64,000 bases of DNA. Origin: Mucisphaera sp965279675 (GTDB lineage: Bacteria > Planctomycetota > Phycisphaerae > Phycisphaerales > Phycisphaeraceae). How positions within the stretch are numbered: the stretch's first letter is position 1; each line of letters begins with the position of its first letter. The DNA lies in NCBI RefSeq assembly GCF_965279675.1, contig NZ_CBDIIJ010000002.1, forward strand, positions 682,001-746,000, in the 5' to 3' direction. This document shows, piece after piece, positions 1 to 9,024 of the stretch. The position numbers and the translations under genes are program-made. The notes below the pieces were generated by a model. The model ran no database searches, was not told the origin of the DNA, and saw only the letters and a program-made list of their open reading frames with translations.

Positions 1-2175
1 TTATCACGTGCTTTCGTGCTGGGTTTCGCCGTTTGTGTGGTGGCGTCGGGGGGGTCGGCTCACGCTTTAACTTTTGAGCACCAGGTTGTCGTAGATACCG
101 CGGACCCGGCGAGTGGGGTTTCGCCTTCGGGCGACTTTGTGGGGTTTGGTTTCACGACGATCAATGCTGGTGGCGATGTGGTCTTCCCCAGCGCGAGCAC
201 GCCTGTTGGTGCTGGGTCGGGTCTGTGGTCGGCTTCGCCCGGGAGTGCCGGTTACAGCTACGGTCCGGCGATCGCGGCGGGTCAGCAGCCTGCGCCCAAC
301 GTGGGCTCAACTCAGCCGGCGGGGCTGTTCCGGGGGTTCAACATTCCGGCTGTTTTGAACGATGGGGGCGATCTGGTTTTTTACCAGCAGCTTCAGGGAC
401 CGGGCATCAACGGTGGGAATTTCGATGGCGTTTGGAAGTATGACTCGGCCAGTGGTCTTGAATTGATCGCGCGGAAGTCGGATCCGGCAATTGGTGGGGA
501 TGCTTATCGAGTGACGACCGCCGTGCCGCGGCTGAACAACGCTGGTGATGTTTTGTTCACGGGTGTGCTTGATTCGGCGGACGCCCTGGCGGTGTTTACT
601 TCCGGTGGTGGTGGCACGGGTGTGAAGCACCTGCAGGTTGGACAGCAGGCGCCCAACTTCGTACCGATCCTTAATGAGGATCATCGCGTGACCTCCATCG
701 ATCCGGTGCAGAACTACATTAATGATGCGGGTCAGATCGCGGTGCGTACGATCGTCCAGGACATCATTCCGACCGGTGGCGCCTTTAATGGGAGCGTGAT
801 TTATGTGGGGCAGTCGGGATCGTTCCAGATTGCTGCAAAGGCCCTTGACCCGGTGATCCCGGGTGTTGGGGTGCGTGGCGTCGACTATCTCGGTGGGGTG
901 AACAACAGTGGGCAGGTTGCTTTTTATGGTGGGCTGCTGCCTTACAACGGGCCGAGCACGATGCCGATCTTCACGGGGACGCTGCCGGCTGATCGGAACG
1001 AGGCGTTGATTTCGTCGGCTAGTCCGAACGGCTTGGCGGATACTGACCTGGGCATTGTGGTGCGTGAGGGAGACCCGGTGCCGGGTATGCCCGGGGTGAT
1101 TTTTGGCAATGATTTCAATGGTTTGAATGTGCGTTTCCCGGTGATCAACGACCGAGGGACGACGGCCTTCGTGGCGGATGATCTTCGCGGGCCTGGGATC
1201 ATCACGGCGGGCAATGAGAACGCCGCGAGCTTGTGGATGGATGATTCGTCGGGTGCGCTGCACCAGATTGTCCGGGCTGGGACGCCAGCAGTGGGTCTGC
1301 CTGCGGGTGCGACGATTTCGGCAGCGGGTATTGGTGTCGGTGGTCGCTCGGCGGTTTTGAACAACAAGGATAACGTGGCATTTGTGGCGACGGTTGCAGC
1401 GGGAGGCGGGCAGGCGACGAATACCGAGGCGCTCTATTTTTATGACGGGCAGAACAATCGGAATCTGACGCTGGTTGCTTACGTCGGGATGCCGTTTGAG
1501 TTAAATGGCGTGACGAGCCCGATCACTGAGATCTTCTTCCAGGGTGGTGACGTTCCGTTTGTCTCGAATAGTGACGGTCGTCGGTCTGGTTTCAACGACA
1601 ATGATCAGATTGTTTATGCGATCGCGTTGGCGGATGGGCGTGAGGCGGTGGTTGTCTCGGAGCCGAAGACGCCTACGTTGATTCCGATTCCGCTTTGCAA
1701 TTCGTTTTTCTTTAATGCGTTGACTCAGCAGTGGGAGCAGAACTGCTGGACGATCAGCGGCAAGGGTGGAGCGACGCAGCGGCCGAGCGGTTCGCCGGTG
1801 GATCCGACGATGTTGCTGGTGACCTCTTCGCCTTCATCGATGTCTCAGAGTCTTGTGGTGCCCGACGAACCGTTTCTGCTTGAGTACGAATATCTGTTTG
1901 GGCAGGAAGACGGGGTTCTTACGGTAACCCTTGGGGACATCGTCTTGGATTATCTGCAGGCTTCGGATCTCACCGATGTGTTTCAGGTGCGTCAGGTTGT
2001 GGTCAATCATCCTTCTCTGCTCGGCGGCGAGCACGAGCTGACGTTCACGTTTGATAGCTTCAGCGGTGATGTTGCGGGGCTTGAGTTGTATCTCGCGAAT
2101 GTTGCTATTCCTGAGCCGAGTTCGCTGGTGCTTGGTTGTATCGGGGCTTTGGCCGTGTTGCGGCGGGGTGTGTGA
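1..2175 (+). CDS. Secreted PEP-CTERM protein with repeated beta-type motifs (5' end outside window)
   Basis: The reading frame is open from the first base, and a hydrophobic signal peptide ending in SGGSAHA starts at once, so the true start codon probably lies just upstream; the first in-window candidate is a GTG at 16. The mature part holds at least eight copies of a motif of the form N-x-x-G-x-V-x-F (for example LNDGGDLVF, LNNAGDVLF, INDRGTTAFVA), as in planctomycete surface proteins of the DUF7453 kind. The C-terminus, IPEPSSLVLGCIGALAVLRRG, is a PEP-CTERM sorting signal: PEP motif, hydrophobic helix, arginines. The protein is likely exported and processed by an exosortase, which is not encoded here. 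No enzymatic motif is visible; the ligand is unknown. Confidence 0.85.
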   Translation, partial: LSRAFVLGFAVCVVASGGSAHALTFEHQVVVDTADPASGVSPSGDFVGFGFTTINAGGDVVFPSASTPVGAGSGLWSASPGSAGYSYGPAIAAGQQPAPNVGSTQPAGLFRGFNIPAVLNDGGDLVFYQQLQGPGINGGNFDGVWKYDSASGLELIARKSDPAIGGDAYRVTTAVPRLNNAGDVLFTGVLDSADALAVFTSGGGGTGVKHLQVGQQAPNFVPILNEDHRVTSIDPVQNYINDAGQIAVRTIVQDIIPTGGAFNGSVIYVGQSGSFQIAAKALDPVIPGVGVRGVDYLGGVNNSGQVAFYGGLLPYNGPSTMPIFTGTLPADRNEALISSASPNGLADTDLGIVVREGDPVPGMPGVIFGNDFNGLNVRFPVINDRGTTAFVADDLRGPGIITAGNENAASLWMDDSSGALHQIVRAGTPAVGLPAGATISAAGIGVGGRSAVLNNKDNVAFVATVAAGGGQATNTEALYFYDGQNNRNLTLVAYVGMPFELNGVTSPITEIFFQGGDVPFVSNSDGRRSGFNDNDQIVYAIALADGREAVVVSEPKTPTLIPIPLCNSFFFNALTQQWEQNCWTISGKGGATQRPSGSPVDPTMLLVTSSPSSMSQSLVVPDEPFLLEYEYLFGQEDGVLTVTLGDIVLDYLQASDLTDVFQVRQVVVNHPSLLGGEHELTFTFDSFSGDVAGLELYLANVAIPEPSSLVLGCIGALAVLRRGV

Positions 2176-2291
2176 TTCAAGATTTTGTTTGCTGCGTCGC
2201 GTGCACTTCAGGAAGCTCAGCATCCTCCGTTGGACCAATTTTCCTGAGGGATTGATGCTGTGGCTGAGATTTCGGCTAGTCGTTATGAATT

Positions 2292-3296
2292 TCAGGTGAT
2301 TGCCTGTTGTCTTGATGTCTTGCGGTAGTTGCCCGGGGTGGTTTTGAGGATGCGTTTGAAGGCTCGGTTGAAGGCGGCTTCGGAGGTGTAGCCGAGTTGT
2401 TGGGCGCATTGGGAGATGGTGATGTCGGTGTCGTGGAGCCAGCCGGAGGCGAGGTGCATGCGCCAGCGGGTAAGGTGGTGCATGGGGGTTTCGCCGACGA
2501 TCTGGTTGAAGCGTGCGGCGAAGGCTGAGCGGGACATGCAGGCGGCGTCGGCGAGGGAGGCGAGGGTCCAGGGGTGGGTGGGGTCTTTGTGGATGGCGCG
2601 GATGGCGGGGCCGATTTTGTCGTCGTGGAGTCCGGCGAGCCAGCCGGTGTGGGCGTGGCAGTTGTTCTCGATCCATGAGCGGATGGCCTGGATGACGAGG
2701 ATGTCGGCGAGTCGAGTGACGATGGTTTCGCCGCCTGGCTTTTCGGACTGGAGTTCGGCGGCCATGAGTCGGAGGGTGTTGTGCATCCAGTCGGTTTGGT
2801 GGTTGCCCCAGGTCTGGAGGTGGAGGAGGGGCGGGAGCATGGCGATGAGTTCGCGGGCGGCGGGGTGTTCGAAGCGGACGGCCCCGCAGATGAGGGTGGT
2901 TCTTTGGCCTGTGGGGTTGTGGGCGGTGAGGTCGAGGGTTTCGTAGTGGGGGGTGAGGCGTTGGACGGGGAGGTCGAAGTAGTTGGGGGCGGGCTGGCCG
3001 GGCTGGGAGAGGAGGGCGTGGCCCTGACCGTGGGGGACGAGTGCGAACTCGCCTGGGACGAGTTGGGTGGGCTGGCTGCCTGGGAGGTCGAGCCAGCATT
3101 GTCCGGCGGTGACGACGTGGTAGAGGAGGCAGTGGTCCATGGGTGGGAGGCTGAAGCCCCAGGGAGCGTGGAGGTGGGAGCGGGCGTAGACGACGGCGGT
3201 CATGCGGAGGGCGTGGAGGGTTTGGCCCAGGGGGTCGGTGTCGGTCCAGGCGTCTGGGGGCGGTCCGGTCTGGGTCTTGGTTTGGGTCTGAGTCAT
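2292..3296 (-). CDS. AraC-family transcriptional regulator with N-terminal cupin domain
   Basis: A 334-residue protein with an N-terminal cupin-like sensor (about residues 30-190, containing the PGEFALVPHGQGH segment) and two C-terminal AraC helix-turn-helix units (about 230-330, with SLADAACMSRSAFAARF and ISQCAQQLGYTSEAAFNRAF). This arrangement is that of the cupin_6/AraC regulators, which usually control a neighbouring oxidoreductase. It is transcribed divergently from the NmrA-like gene at 3471, so it probably regulates that operon (inference). No clear Shine-Dalgarno precedes the ATG at 3296. The effector is not known. Confidence 0.9.
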   Translation of the reverse strand: MTQTQTKTQTGPPPDAWTDTDPLGQTLHALRMTAVVYARSHLHAPWGFSLPPMDHCLLYHVVTAGQCWLDLPGSQPTQLVPGEFALVPHGQGHALLSQPGQPAPNYFDLPVQRLTPHYETLDLTAHNPTGQRTTLICGAVRFEHPAARELIAMLPPLLHLQTWGNHQTDWMHNTLRLMAAELQSEKPGGETIVTRLADILVIQAIRSWIENNCHAHTGWLAGLHDDKIGPAIRAIHKDPTHPWTLASLADAACMSRSAFAARFNQIVGETPMHHLTRWRMHLASGWLHDTDITISQCAQQLGYTSEAAFNRAFKRILKTTPGNYRKTSRQQAIT

Positions 3297-3470
3297 GTTG
3301 TCAGCGTAGCCGATCTCTGCTGATCGTCCACATAATTAGATTTTTGATCAACTAATAAGGCATATTTATCATTGTTTGTCCATTCGAATGAGCCCATACT
3401 GCTTTCGTTGTCATCGGGCGTGTGCCTTATGGCGTTGATGTGAGACGCGGAGCTAACGGAAGCGAGGCCC
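3297..3470. promoter_or_regulatory. Divergent AT-rich promoter region
   Basis: This gap between the divergent AraC and NmrA-like genes is clearly more AT-rich than its surroundings. It contains the palindrome TTGATCAA at 3344-3351 followed by ACTAATAAGG. It is the natural place for the promoters of both units and for an AraC-type binding site; which bases are bound cannot be told from one copy. Confidence 0.4.
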
Positions 3471-4319
3471 ATGATGGATGCAGGAGCGATTGAGCGGATT
3501 CTGGTGACGGCGGCGACGGGGAAGACGGGTCGTCGGGTGGCGGATCGGTTGGAGGAGATGGGGTATGAGGTGCGGCGGGGGTCGCGTCGGGCGGGGGTGG
3601 CGTTTGACTGGCAGGACTCGGGGACGTGGGCGGCGGCGTTGGCGGGGATGGATGCGGCGTATGTGGTGTATTCGCCTGATCTGGCGGTGCCCGAGGCTCC
3701 GGAAGCGATGCGGCTGTTTGGTCGGATGGCGGCGGAGGCGGGGGTTCGTCGGCTGGTGCTGCTTTCGGGTCGGGGGGAGGCCGAGGCGCAGAAGTCGGAG
3801 CGGATCATCGCTGAGGCGGGGCCCGAATGGACGGTGGTGCGGGCGAGCTGGTTCAACCAGAACTTCAGCGAGGGGGCGTTTGTGGAGCAGGTGCTGGGCG
3901 GGACGGTGGCGCTGCCGGTGGGTGATGTGCGTGAGCCTTTTATCGATGTGGATGACATCGCGGATGTGGCGGTGGCGGCGCTGACCGAGGATGGACATGC
4001 GGGGAAGGTGTACGAGGTGACCGGTCCGGAGCTGCTGACGTTTGCGGAGGCGGTGGCGGTGATTGCGGAGGTGACGGGTCGGGACGTTGGGTTTGTGGAG
4101 ATCAGCGGCGAGGCGTTTCGTGAAGGGTTGGAGGCGCAGCGGGTGCCGAGTGGGATGATCGGGTTGCTGGAATTTTTGTTTACCGAGGTGCTGGATGGTC
4201 GGAATGCCTCGGTGGCTCATGGCGTGCGGGAGGCTTTGGGTCGTGGGCCGGGTCGGTTTGAGGATTACGTGAAGCGGGTGGCGGCTGAAGGCGCCTGGGG
4301 AGAGGCGGTGGCGTCGTGA
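3471..4319 (+). CDS. NmrA-like NAD(P)-binding oxidoreductase
   Basis: A 282-residue atypical short-chain dehydrogenase of the NmrA/NAD(P)H-azoreductase group. The dinucleotide-binding loop is VTAATGKTGRRVADRL near the N-terminus; the RLVLLSGRGE strand and the WTVVRASWFNQNFSEG segment fit the family. Members reduce quinones or act as NAD(P)-sensing regulators; the substrate here is unknown. The start could be either ATG at 3471 or the next codon. The stop overlaps the GTG start of the DUF1772 gene (GTGA), so the two are translationally coupled and probably act together under the divergent AraC regulator. Confidence 0.85.
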   Translation: MMDAGAIERILVTAATGKTGRRVADRLEEMGYEVRRGSRRAGVAFDWQDSGTWAAALAGMDAAYVVYSPDLAVPEAPEAMRLFGRMAAEAGVRRLVLLSGRGEAEAQKSERIIAEAGPEWTVVRASWFNQNFSEGAFVEQVLGGTVALPVGDVREPFIDVDDIADVAVAALTEDGHAGKVYEVTGPELLTFAEAVAVIAEVTGRDVGFVEISGEAFREGLEAQRVPSGMIGLLEFLFTEVLDGRNASVAHGVREALGRGPGRFEDYVKRVAAEGAWGEAVAS

Positions 4320-4801
4320 TTGAGTTGACGAGCGTGCTTGTTTATGGCGGGCTGGTGGGATCGGGCCTGATGGCGGGGACGTTCTTTGCGTTCTCGACGT
4401 TTGTGATGCGGGGGCTGGCGGAGGTGCCGGCGTCGGAGGGGATTCGGGCGATGCAGCGGATCAACGTGACGGTGCTGAATCCCTGGTTTCTGGGGGTGTT
4501 TATGGGGACGGCGGGGGTCGGTCTGGCGTGTGTGGCGGTCGGGTTGTGGTGGATGGATGGTGCGCGTTCGGTGGCGTTGGTTGGGGCGGGTGGCTTCTAT
4601 GTGATTGGGACTTTTGGTGTGACGGTCGTGTGCAACGTGCCGATGAACGAGGCGCTGGCTCGGTTGGAGGCGACGACGGCTGAGGCGGAGGCGTATTGGC
4701 AGCGTTACCTGAGGGATTGGGTGTTTTGGAATCACGTGCGGACGGTGGCGGCGTTGGTGTCGCTGGTGTTGTTTGGGGTGTTTTTGGGGGTGGGTGGGTG
4801 A
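4316..4801 (+). CDS. DUF1772 (anthrone oxygenase-like) membrane protein
   Basis: A 161-residue protein with four hydrophobic helices (start, about 55-75, 88-105 and the C-terminus). The pattern GxMAGTFFAFSTFVM ... PWFLGVFMG ... VVCNVPMNEAL ... WNHVRTVAAL is that of the DUF1772 family, which includes anthrone oxygenases. It starts with a GTG overlapping the stop of the upstream NmrA-like gene. In many bacteria DUF1772 and NmrA genes sit together behind an AraC or TetR regulator; the reaction is not established. Confidence 0.8.
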   Translation: MIELTSVLVYGGLVGSGLMAGTFFAFSTFVMRGLAEVPASEGIRAMQRINVTVLNPWFLGVFMGTAGVGLACVAVGLWWMDGARSVALVGAGGFYVIGTFGVTVVCNVPMNEALARLEATTAEAEAYWQRYLRDWVFWNHVRTVAALVSLVLFGVFLGVGG

Positions 4802-4816
4802 TGTTGTTCAGGCTGG

Positions 4817-4867
4817 CAGGGTTTTCGGTCTTCCGTCTTCCTTCGGCGGATTGACTTCGAAACCCTG
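4817..4867. terminator. Inverted repeat between convergent genes
   Basis: CAGGGTTT (4817-4824) and AAACCCTG (4860-4867) form an eight-pair stem between the DUF1772 gene and the converging kdsD. There is no T-tract, so it is at best a Rho-dependent or structural 3'-end element. Confidence 0.3.
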
Positions 4868-4909
4868 ACACCCGGAGCGGATGTTCTTTGGGCATTCCGG
4901 ATGCCGGTT

Positions 4910-5962
4910 CTAGCCTTCGATGACTTTGAGGGCGACGAGGTCCTGGACGTCGATCATGCCCAGGGGGATTCTGGCTTCGTCGATGACGGGGATCTCGTCG
5001 ATTCTCAGTTCGCGCATGATGCGGACGGCGTTTCGGACGGGTTCGTCGCGGTGGAGGGTTCGGGGGTCGCGGGTGATGACCTGGCCGAGGGGGAGGTTGA
5101 GTAGGTTTTCGCCTGAGCGTTCGGAGAGGAGTCGTCGAAGGTCGCCGTCGGTGAAGATGCCGGTGAGTCGTCCTTCGTTGTCGACGGCGAGGAGGGCTCC
5201 GGCGCGGCGGACGCCGGCTTTGGCGGCGGCGGCGGCGGTTTTGTGGAAGGCGTCGGCGAGGGTGGTGGTTTCGGGGAGGGCTGGGAGGTTGCCTTTGGGC
5301 CCGGCGGTGAAGCGCATCGCTTCGTGGACGGGCATGAGTTGGCGGCCGAGCCCGCCGCCTGGGTGGACGCGGTGGAAGTCTTCGGTGGAGAAGTCTCTGC
5401 GTTGGCTGACGGCGAGGGCGAGGGCGTCGCCCAAGGCGAGCATGGCGGTGGTTGAGGCGGTGGGTGCGAGTCCGTTGGGGCAGGCTTCGTTGATGTCGCC
5501 GACGTGGAGTGTGATGTCGCAGAGTCGTTCGAGGTCGGAGCCGGTGGGCCCGACGAGGGCGAGTGTGGGGACGCGGTCCTGTTTGAGGATGGCGGCGAGG
5601 GAGACGACTTCGTCGGTGTTGCCGGAGTAGGAGAGGAGGAGGACAGCGTCGTTGGCACGGACGCGGCCGAGGTCGCCATGCATGGCTTCGGCGGGGTGGA
5701 GGAAGTGGGAGGGTGTGCCGGTGGAGGCGAAGGTGGCGGAGAGTTTCTGGGCGATGAGTCCGGACTTGCCGAGTCCGGAGATGACCAGGGCCCCCCCGCT
5801 GGCGGTGTTGGCTCGTTGGGTTTGTCCGGAGAGGGTGTGGCATCGGCCGGCGATGAGTTCGACGGCGCGGGAGAAGGTGGCTTTGTTGAGGGGTATGGCG
5901 CGGATGGCATCGGCTTCGGCGGCGAGGACCTGCGCGGCAAGATCGGCGGGGGTTGCGGGCAT
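4910..5962 (-). CDS. kdsD: Arabinose-5-phosphate isomerase (KpsF/GutQ/KdsD family)
   Basis: A 350-residue sugar-phosphate isomerase converting ribulose-5-phosphate to arabinose-5-phosphate, the first step toward KDO for lipopolysaccharide. The SIS domain spans about residues 40-190 (GLGKSGLIAQK, LLSYSGNTDE), followed by the family-typical HPGGGLGRQL segment and two CBS domains (about 215-350; GIFTDGDLRRLL and DEIPVIDEARIPLGMIDVQDLVA). Length and domain order match KdsD. It stands alone rather than in a KDO operon. A palindromic element lies just upstream of its start, but that element belongs to the 3' side of nusB. Confidence 0.95.
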   Translation of the reverse strand: MPATPADLAAQVLAAEADAIRAIPLNKATFSRAVELIAGRCHTLSGQTQRANTASGGALVISGLGKSGLIAQKLSATFASTGTPSHFLHPAEAMHGDLGRVRANDAVLLLSYSGNTDEVVSLAAILKQDRVPTLALVGPTGSDLERLCDITLHVGDINEACPNGLAPTASTTAMLALGDALALAVSQRRDFSTEDFHRVHPGGGLGRQLMPVHEAMRFTAGPKGNLPALPETTTLADAFHKTAAAAAKAGVRRAGALLAVDNEGRLTGIFTDGDLRRLLSERSGENLLNLPLGQVITRDPRTLHRDEPVRNAVRIMRELRIDEIPVIDEARIPLGMIDVQDLVALKVIEG

Positions 5963-6001
5963 GGGGTTATGGTAAGGAATGGAGGCGCGTGATTGTTGGT
6001 C

Positions 6002-6026
6002 CTGTGGCCAGTCGAGCTGACCACAG
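6002..6026 (-). repeat. Palindromic 3'-end element, module 1 (copy a)
   Basis: CTGTGG (6002-6007) pairs with CCACAG (6021-6026); inside, CAG pairs with CTG. It lies 23 bp downstream of the nusB stop. The outer arms recur at 12.6, 18.7, 23.4 and (half) 29.0 kb, always 3' of a minus-strand gene. Confidence 0.6.
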
Positions 6027-6049
6027 CCGCCGATGTCTGATCATGGCGT

Positions 6050-6592
6050 TCAAGACTTGGGGTTGAGGGCGTCCTCGAGCCAGGCGGATTCGGAGGGTGG
6101 GTTGGGGTTGGTGTCGGGTGTTGGGGTGGTGGGGTCTGTCGATGAAGCGGGGTCTGGGGTTGAGCGGGGCTTGGAGTCTGCGGTTGGCGTGGTTTTGTTG
6201 TGGGTGGCTTTGTCGAGTAGGGCGTTGATGAAGGCGGGGGATTCTTCGGTGCAGAAGTCTTTGGCGAGTTCGACGGCTTCGTTGATGGCGATGCGGTCGG
6301 AGACGCGGGCGGTGGTGATTTCGTGGTGGGCGAGTCGGAGGATGGCGCGGTCGACGGGTGGTTGTCGGTGGGTGGGCCAGTCTGGGGCGAGCTTTGTGAA
6401 CTGTTCGTCGGCGGTTTGTTTGTTGTTCCAGGCGGCGACGGCGAGGTCGACGGCGGTGTGTTTCTCGTCGGCGCAGAGTTCGGTGTCGGCGATGCCTTCG
6501 TAGAGGGCTTCGGGGTCGAGCGTGCTGGTGACGTCGATCTGGTAGAGCAGTTGCATCGCGAGGCGACGGATGAGGCGGGCCTGTTGCTTCAT
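6050..6592 (-). CDS. nusB: Transcription antitermination factor NusB
   Basis: The N-terminal 140 residues match NusB: RRLAMQLLYQID, VDRAILRLAHHEI, and the C-terminal RIAINEAVELAKDF-x5-PAFINALLDK. NusB binds boxA RNA with NusE to support rRNA antitermination. The protein is 180 residues long because of a Pro/Thr/Ser-rich tail of about 40 residues that is absent from typical NusB and probably disordered. It follows ribH by 29 bp, the common ribH-nusB order, so the pair is probably one operon. Confidence 0.95.
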   Translation of the reverse strand: MKQQARLIRRLAMQLLYQIDVTSTLDPEALYEGIADTELCADEKHTAVDLAVAAWNNKQTADEQFTKLAPDWPTHRQPPVDRAILRLAHHEITTARVSDRIAINEAVELAKDFCTEESPAFINALLDKATHNKTTPTADSKPRSTPDPASSTDPTTPTPDTNPNPPSESAWLEDALNPKS

Positions 6593-6621
6593 GGGTTTAG
6601 TTTAGTCGATGGTTGCGGGGA

Positions 6622-7107
6622 TCAGTCTTTGGGTTCTGCATCGAGGGTTCGGATGAGGTTGGCCATCTCGACGGCGGTGAGCATGGCGGATCGTCCGGCG
6701 TTGCCCATCTTGGCGCCGGCGCGGTGGATGGCCTGCTCGAGGGTTTCGCAGGTGAGGACGCCGAAGATACAGGGTTTGCCGGTGAGGGTGCCGGCCTGCT
6801 GGACGCCTTGGGCGGTCTGTTCGACGACGTGGTCGTAGTGGTCGGTTTCGCCTTTGATGACGCAGCCGAGACAGACGACGGCGGCGTTGTTCGGGTCTTC
6901 GGCGAGTTTGCGGGCGGTGACGGCGAGTTCGAAGGCGCCTGGGACGCGGGCGATGGTGACGTTGTCGGGGTGGCCGCCCAGCTGCTCCCATGTGTGGAGG
7001 GCGGCTGTGAGGAGGTGTTCGGTGATGTACTCGTTGAAGCGTGCGACGACGATGGCTATGTGGTGGTCGCCTGGCGTGAGTTTTCCGGTGATGTCCTTGG
7101 GTCGCAT
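6622..7107 (-). CDS. ribH: 6,7-dimethyl-8-ribityllumazine synthase
   Basis: A 161-residue lumazine synthase, the penultimate enzyme of riboflavin synthesis, joining 5-amino-6-ribitylaminouracil with dihydroxybutanone phosphate. Diagnostic segments are VARFNEYIT, RVPGAFELAVTARKL, CLGCVIKGETDHYDHV (with the catalytic His) and GVLTCETLEQAIHRAG. Length fits the icosahedral-capsid type. It is the first gene of the ribH-nusB unit; no FMN riboswitch is recognisable in the 110 bp upstream. Confidence 0.96.
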   Translation of the reverse strand: MRPKDITGKLTPGDHHIAIVVARFNEYITEHLLTAALHTWEQLGGHPDNVTIARVPGAFELAVTARKLAEDPNNAAVVCLGCVIKGETDHYDHVVEQTAQGVQQAGTLTGKPCIFGVLTCETLEQAIHRAGAKMGNAGRSAMLTAVEMANLIRTLDAEPKD

Positions 7108-7163
7108 GGCGGTCTCGTGGGGTTGTTGGGGGAGTGGATGTTAGTGGGTGTGGGGCGCGTAGG

Positions 7164-7197
7164 ACAGCACCCGCGGGATTGTGGCCGCGGGTGCTGT
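7164..7197 (-). terminator. 13-bp perfect hairpin after the chemoreceptor gene
   Basis: ACAGCACCCGCGG (7164-7176) pairs perfectly with CCGCGGGTGCTGT (7185-7197) across an 8-nt loop, 22 bp beyond the stop of the chemoreceptor gene. No U-tract follows, so termination would be atypical or Rho-assisted. Confidence 0.5.
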
Positions 7198-7218
7198 GGG
7201 CGTGGGGTTTGGGCTGGT

Positions 7219-8919
7219 TTAGTCGAGTTTGAAGCGTGCGATGGTCTGGCGTGCGGTGGCGGACTGCTGGGTGAGTCCTGAGACGGTGGCGGCCATGGCC
7301 TCGAAGGAGCCGGCGGTCTGTTCGGAGATTTGTCCGATCTCGGCGATATCTTTGGCCATGGTTTCGGTGACGCCGGCCTGCTGTTCGATGGTGGCGGAGA
7401 TGGACTGGATCATGTTGGAGAGGTCGTCGGTGCCGGCGACGATTTTCTGGAGGCTGGTTCCGGCCTCGCTGGCCTGGTCGACGCCTGCTTCGACGCTGGC
7501 GGTTCCCTCGTTCATGCTTTCGACGGCCTGCTGGGTTTCGATCTGGATGCCTTCGATGGACTTGGCGATTTCCTCGGTGGCTTTGGTGGTTCGGTCGGCG
7601 AGTTTGCGGACTTCATCGGCGACGACGGCGAAGCCGCGGCCGTGTTCGCCGGCGCGGGCGGCTTCGATGGCTGCGTTGAGTGCGAGGAGGTTGGTCTGGT
7701 CGGCGATGTCGTTGATGACTTCGACGAGTTCGCCGATTTCCTGTCCGCGTTGGCCGAGCTTGGCGATGACGGTGCCGGCGGATTCGACGGCGGAGGCGAT
7801 GGCGCGCATGCCCGTGATGGTCTGGCCGACGACTTCGCCGCCCTGGGAAGCGGTGGAGGAGGCGGACTGGCTGGCCCTGGCGGCCTGTCCGGTTTTGTCG
7901 GCGACTTCGGAGACGGAGGCGGCGAACTCTTCGACGGCGGCGGCGACCTGGGCGGCCTTGGTTGATTGATCACGGCTGTCGCGGGTGGTCTGCTCGGACC
8001 GGGACTCGATTTCTTGGGCGGTTTGGTCAAAGCCCTCGATGCAGGCTCTGGCATCGATGAGGGTGGATCTCATGGTTTCGATGAACCTGTTGAAGGCCTG
8101 GCTGAGTTGTCCGATCTCGTCGTTTCGACTGTCCTTGATCTTTCGGGTGAGATCACCCTTGCCGTTGGCGATGTCGCGGAACTCTGCGACGAGCTTCTGG
8201 ATGGGGCTGGTGATTGATCGGGCTGTGAAGAAGCCGAGCGTGATGACGATGACCGAGGCAGCGGCGGCGGTGATGGCGAACCAGGTAATGGCCTGGCTGC
8301 TGAGCCCGCGGATGCTGAGTGTGCTGCTGAGCGCGACGGCTTTGGCTTCGGCAATGTGATGGCGGTTGGCTTCGAGTTTGGTTTCGAGGACGCCGACGGC
8401 CTGGTCGAGCTGGTCACGGAAGGCCTGGAAGCTGGTTCGCGAGGCGACGCGGAGGTCGGCGAGTTGCTGTGGGGTCTGACCGTTGCTTCTGGCTTCGAAG
8501 AGTTGTTCGGACTGGGCGGACCAGATTTCGAAGGCGGCGATGGCCTGATCGAGGGTTTCGATGGATTGCTGGTCGAAGGCGTCGATGGCCTGGGTGGCCC
8601 GCTCGCGGACCTGGTCGCGGTTTTCACGGGCGGTGTCGAGGGCCTGCTGCAGAGTATCGGGGTCGTTGGTTTTGAGGGCATCGGCTTCGGCGAGGATGGC
8701 CTGGTAGCCGTCGCGATCGGCGTTGAGGAGGAGCTCGATGGCTTTGGTGAACTGGCCGAGCTGGACGAAGTCTTCCTCGATGAGGGGTTTGAGTTCGTCG
8801 GCGAGACGGGTCTGCTCGGCGTTGATCCGGGCGAGGCTCTGCCAGCCGAGGCCAGCGACGGTCAGGATGGCGAGTGTGGGGATGAGGGCGAGGAGCAGTA
8901 GGCGTTGCTTGATGGACAT
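7219..8919 (-). CDS. Methyl-accepting chemotaxis protein
   Basis: About 566 residues. From the chosen ATG (MSIKQRLLLLALIPTLAIL) the protein begins with a transmembrane helix, then a periplasmic helical sensor of about 190 residues, a second transmembrane helix (ITWFAITAAAASVIVITLGFF), a HAMP domain and the cytoplasmic signalling coiled coil with the conserved tip (NLLALNAAIEAARAGEHGRG, then FAVVADEVRKLADRT). A GTG at 9000 would add 27 polar residues before the helix, which is less likely. No CheR-docking pentapeptide is seen at the C-terminus. The sensed ligand is unknown, and no che genes are nearby. Confidence 0.93.
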   Translation of the reverse strand: MSIKQRLLLLALIPTLAILTVAGLGWQSLARINAEQTRLADELKPLIEEDFVQLGQFTKAIELLLNADRDGYQAILAEADALKTNDPDTLQQALDTARENRDQVRERATQAIDAFDQQSIETLDQAIAAFEIWSAQSEQLFEARSNGQTPQQLADLRVASRTSFQAFRDQLDQAVGVLETKLEANRHHIAEAKAVALSSTLSIRGLSSQAITWFAITAAAASVIVITLGFFTARSITSPIQKLVAEFRDIANGKGDLTRKIKDSRNDEIGQLSQAFNRFIETMRSTLIDARACIEGFDQTAQEIESRSEQTTRDSRDQSTKAAQVAAAVEEFAASVSEVADKTGQAARASQSASSTASQGGEVVGQTITGMRAIASAVESAGTVIAKLGQRGQEIGELVEVINDIADQTNLLALNAAIEAARAGEHGRGFAVVADEVRKLADRTTKATEEIAKSIEGIQIETQQAVESMNEGTASVEAGVDQASEAGTSLQKIVAGTDDLSNMIQSISATIEQQAGVTETMAKDIAEIGQISEQTAGSFEAMAATVSGLTQQSATARQTIARFKLD

Positions 8920-9009
8920 GTTGCTGGTTCCCGAAGTGCCTGTTTCATGGATTTGCTTGTTGTGAGCATCGGCAGGCGTTGGGATGGGTTTCAGTGACAC
9001 GGGCGAAAA

Positions 9010-9024
9010 AACGTTCAGAACGTT
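9010..9024. promoter_or_regulatory. Palindrome upstream of the chemoreceptor gene
   Basis: AACGTTC-A-GAACGTT is a perfect inverted repeat with seven-base arms, followed by two GTTAACC copies (from 9022 and about 9054). It lies between the divergent chemoreceptor and mdh genes and is a candidate operator; no binding protein can be named. Confidence 0.35.

Noticed and set aside
1834..3099. Long minus-strand frame of 421 codons
   Set aside because: It spans a stop boundary of two real genes and its translation is nearly all Pro, Arg and His, the signature of reading GC-rich genes out of frame.
7108..7163. FMN riboswitch upstream of ribH
   Set aside because: The gap is only about 110 bp to the next gene and lacks the conserved RFN core segments.
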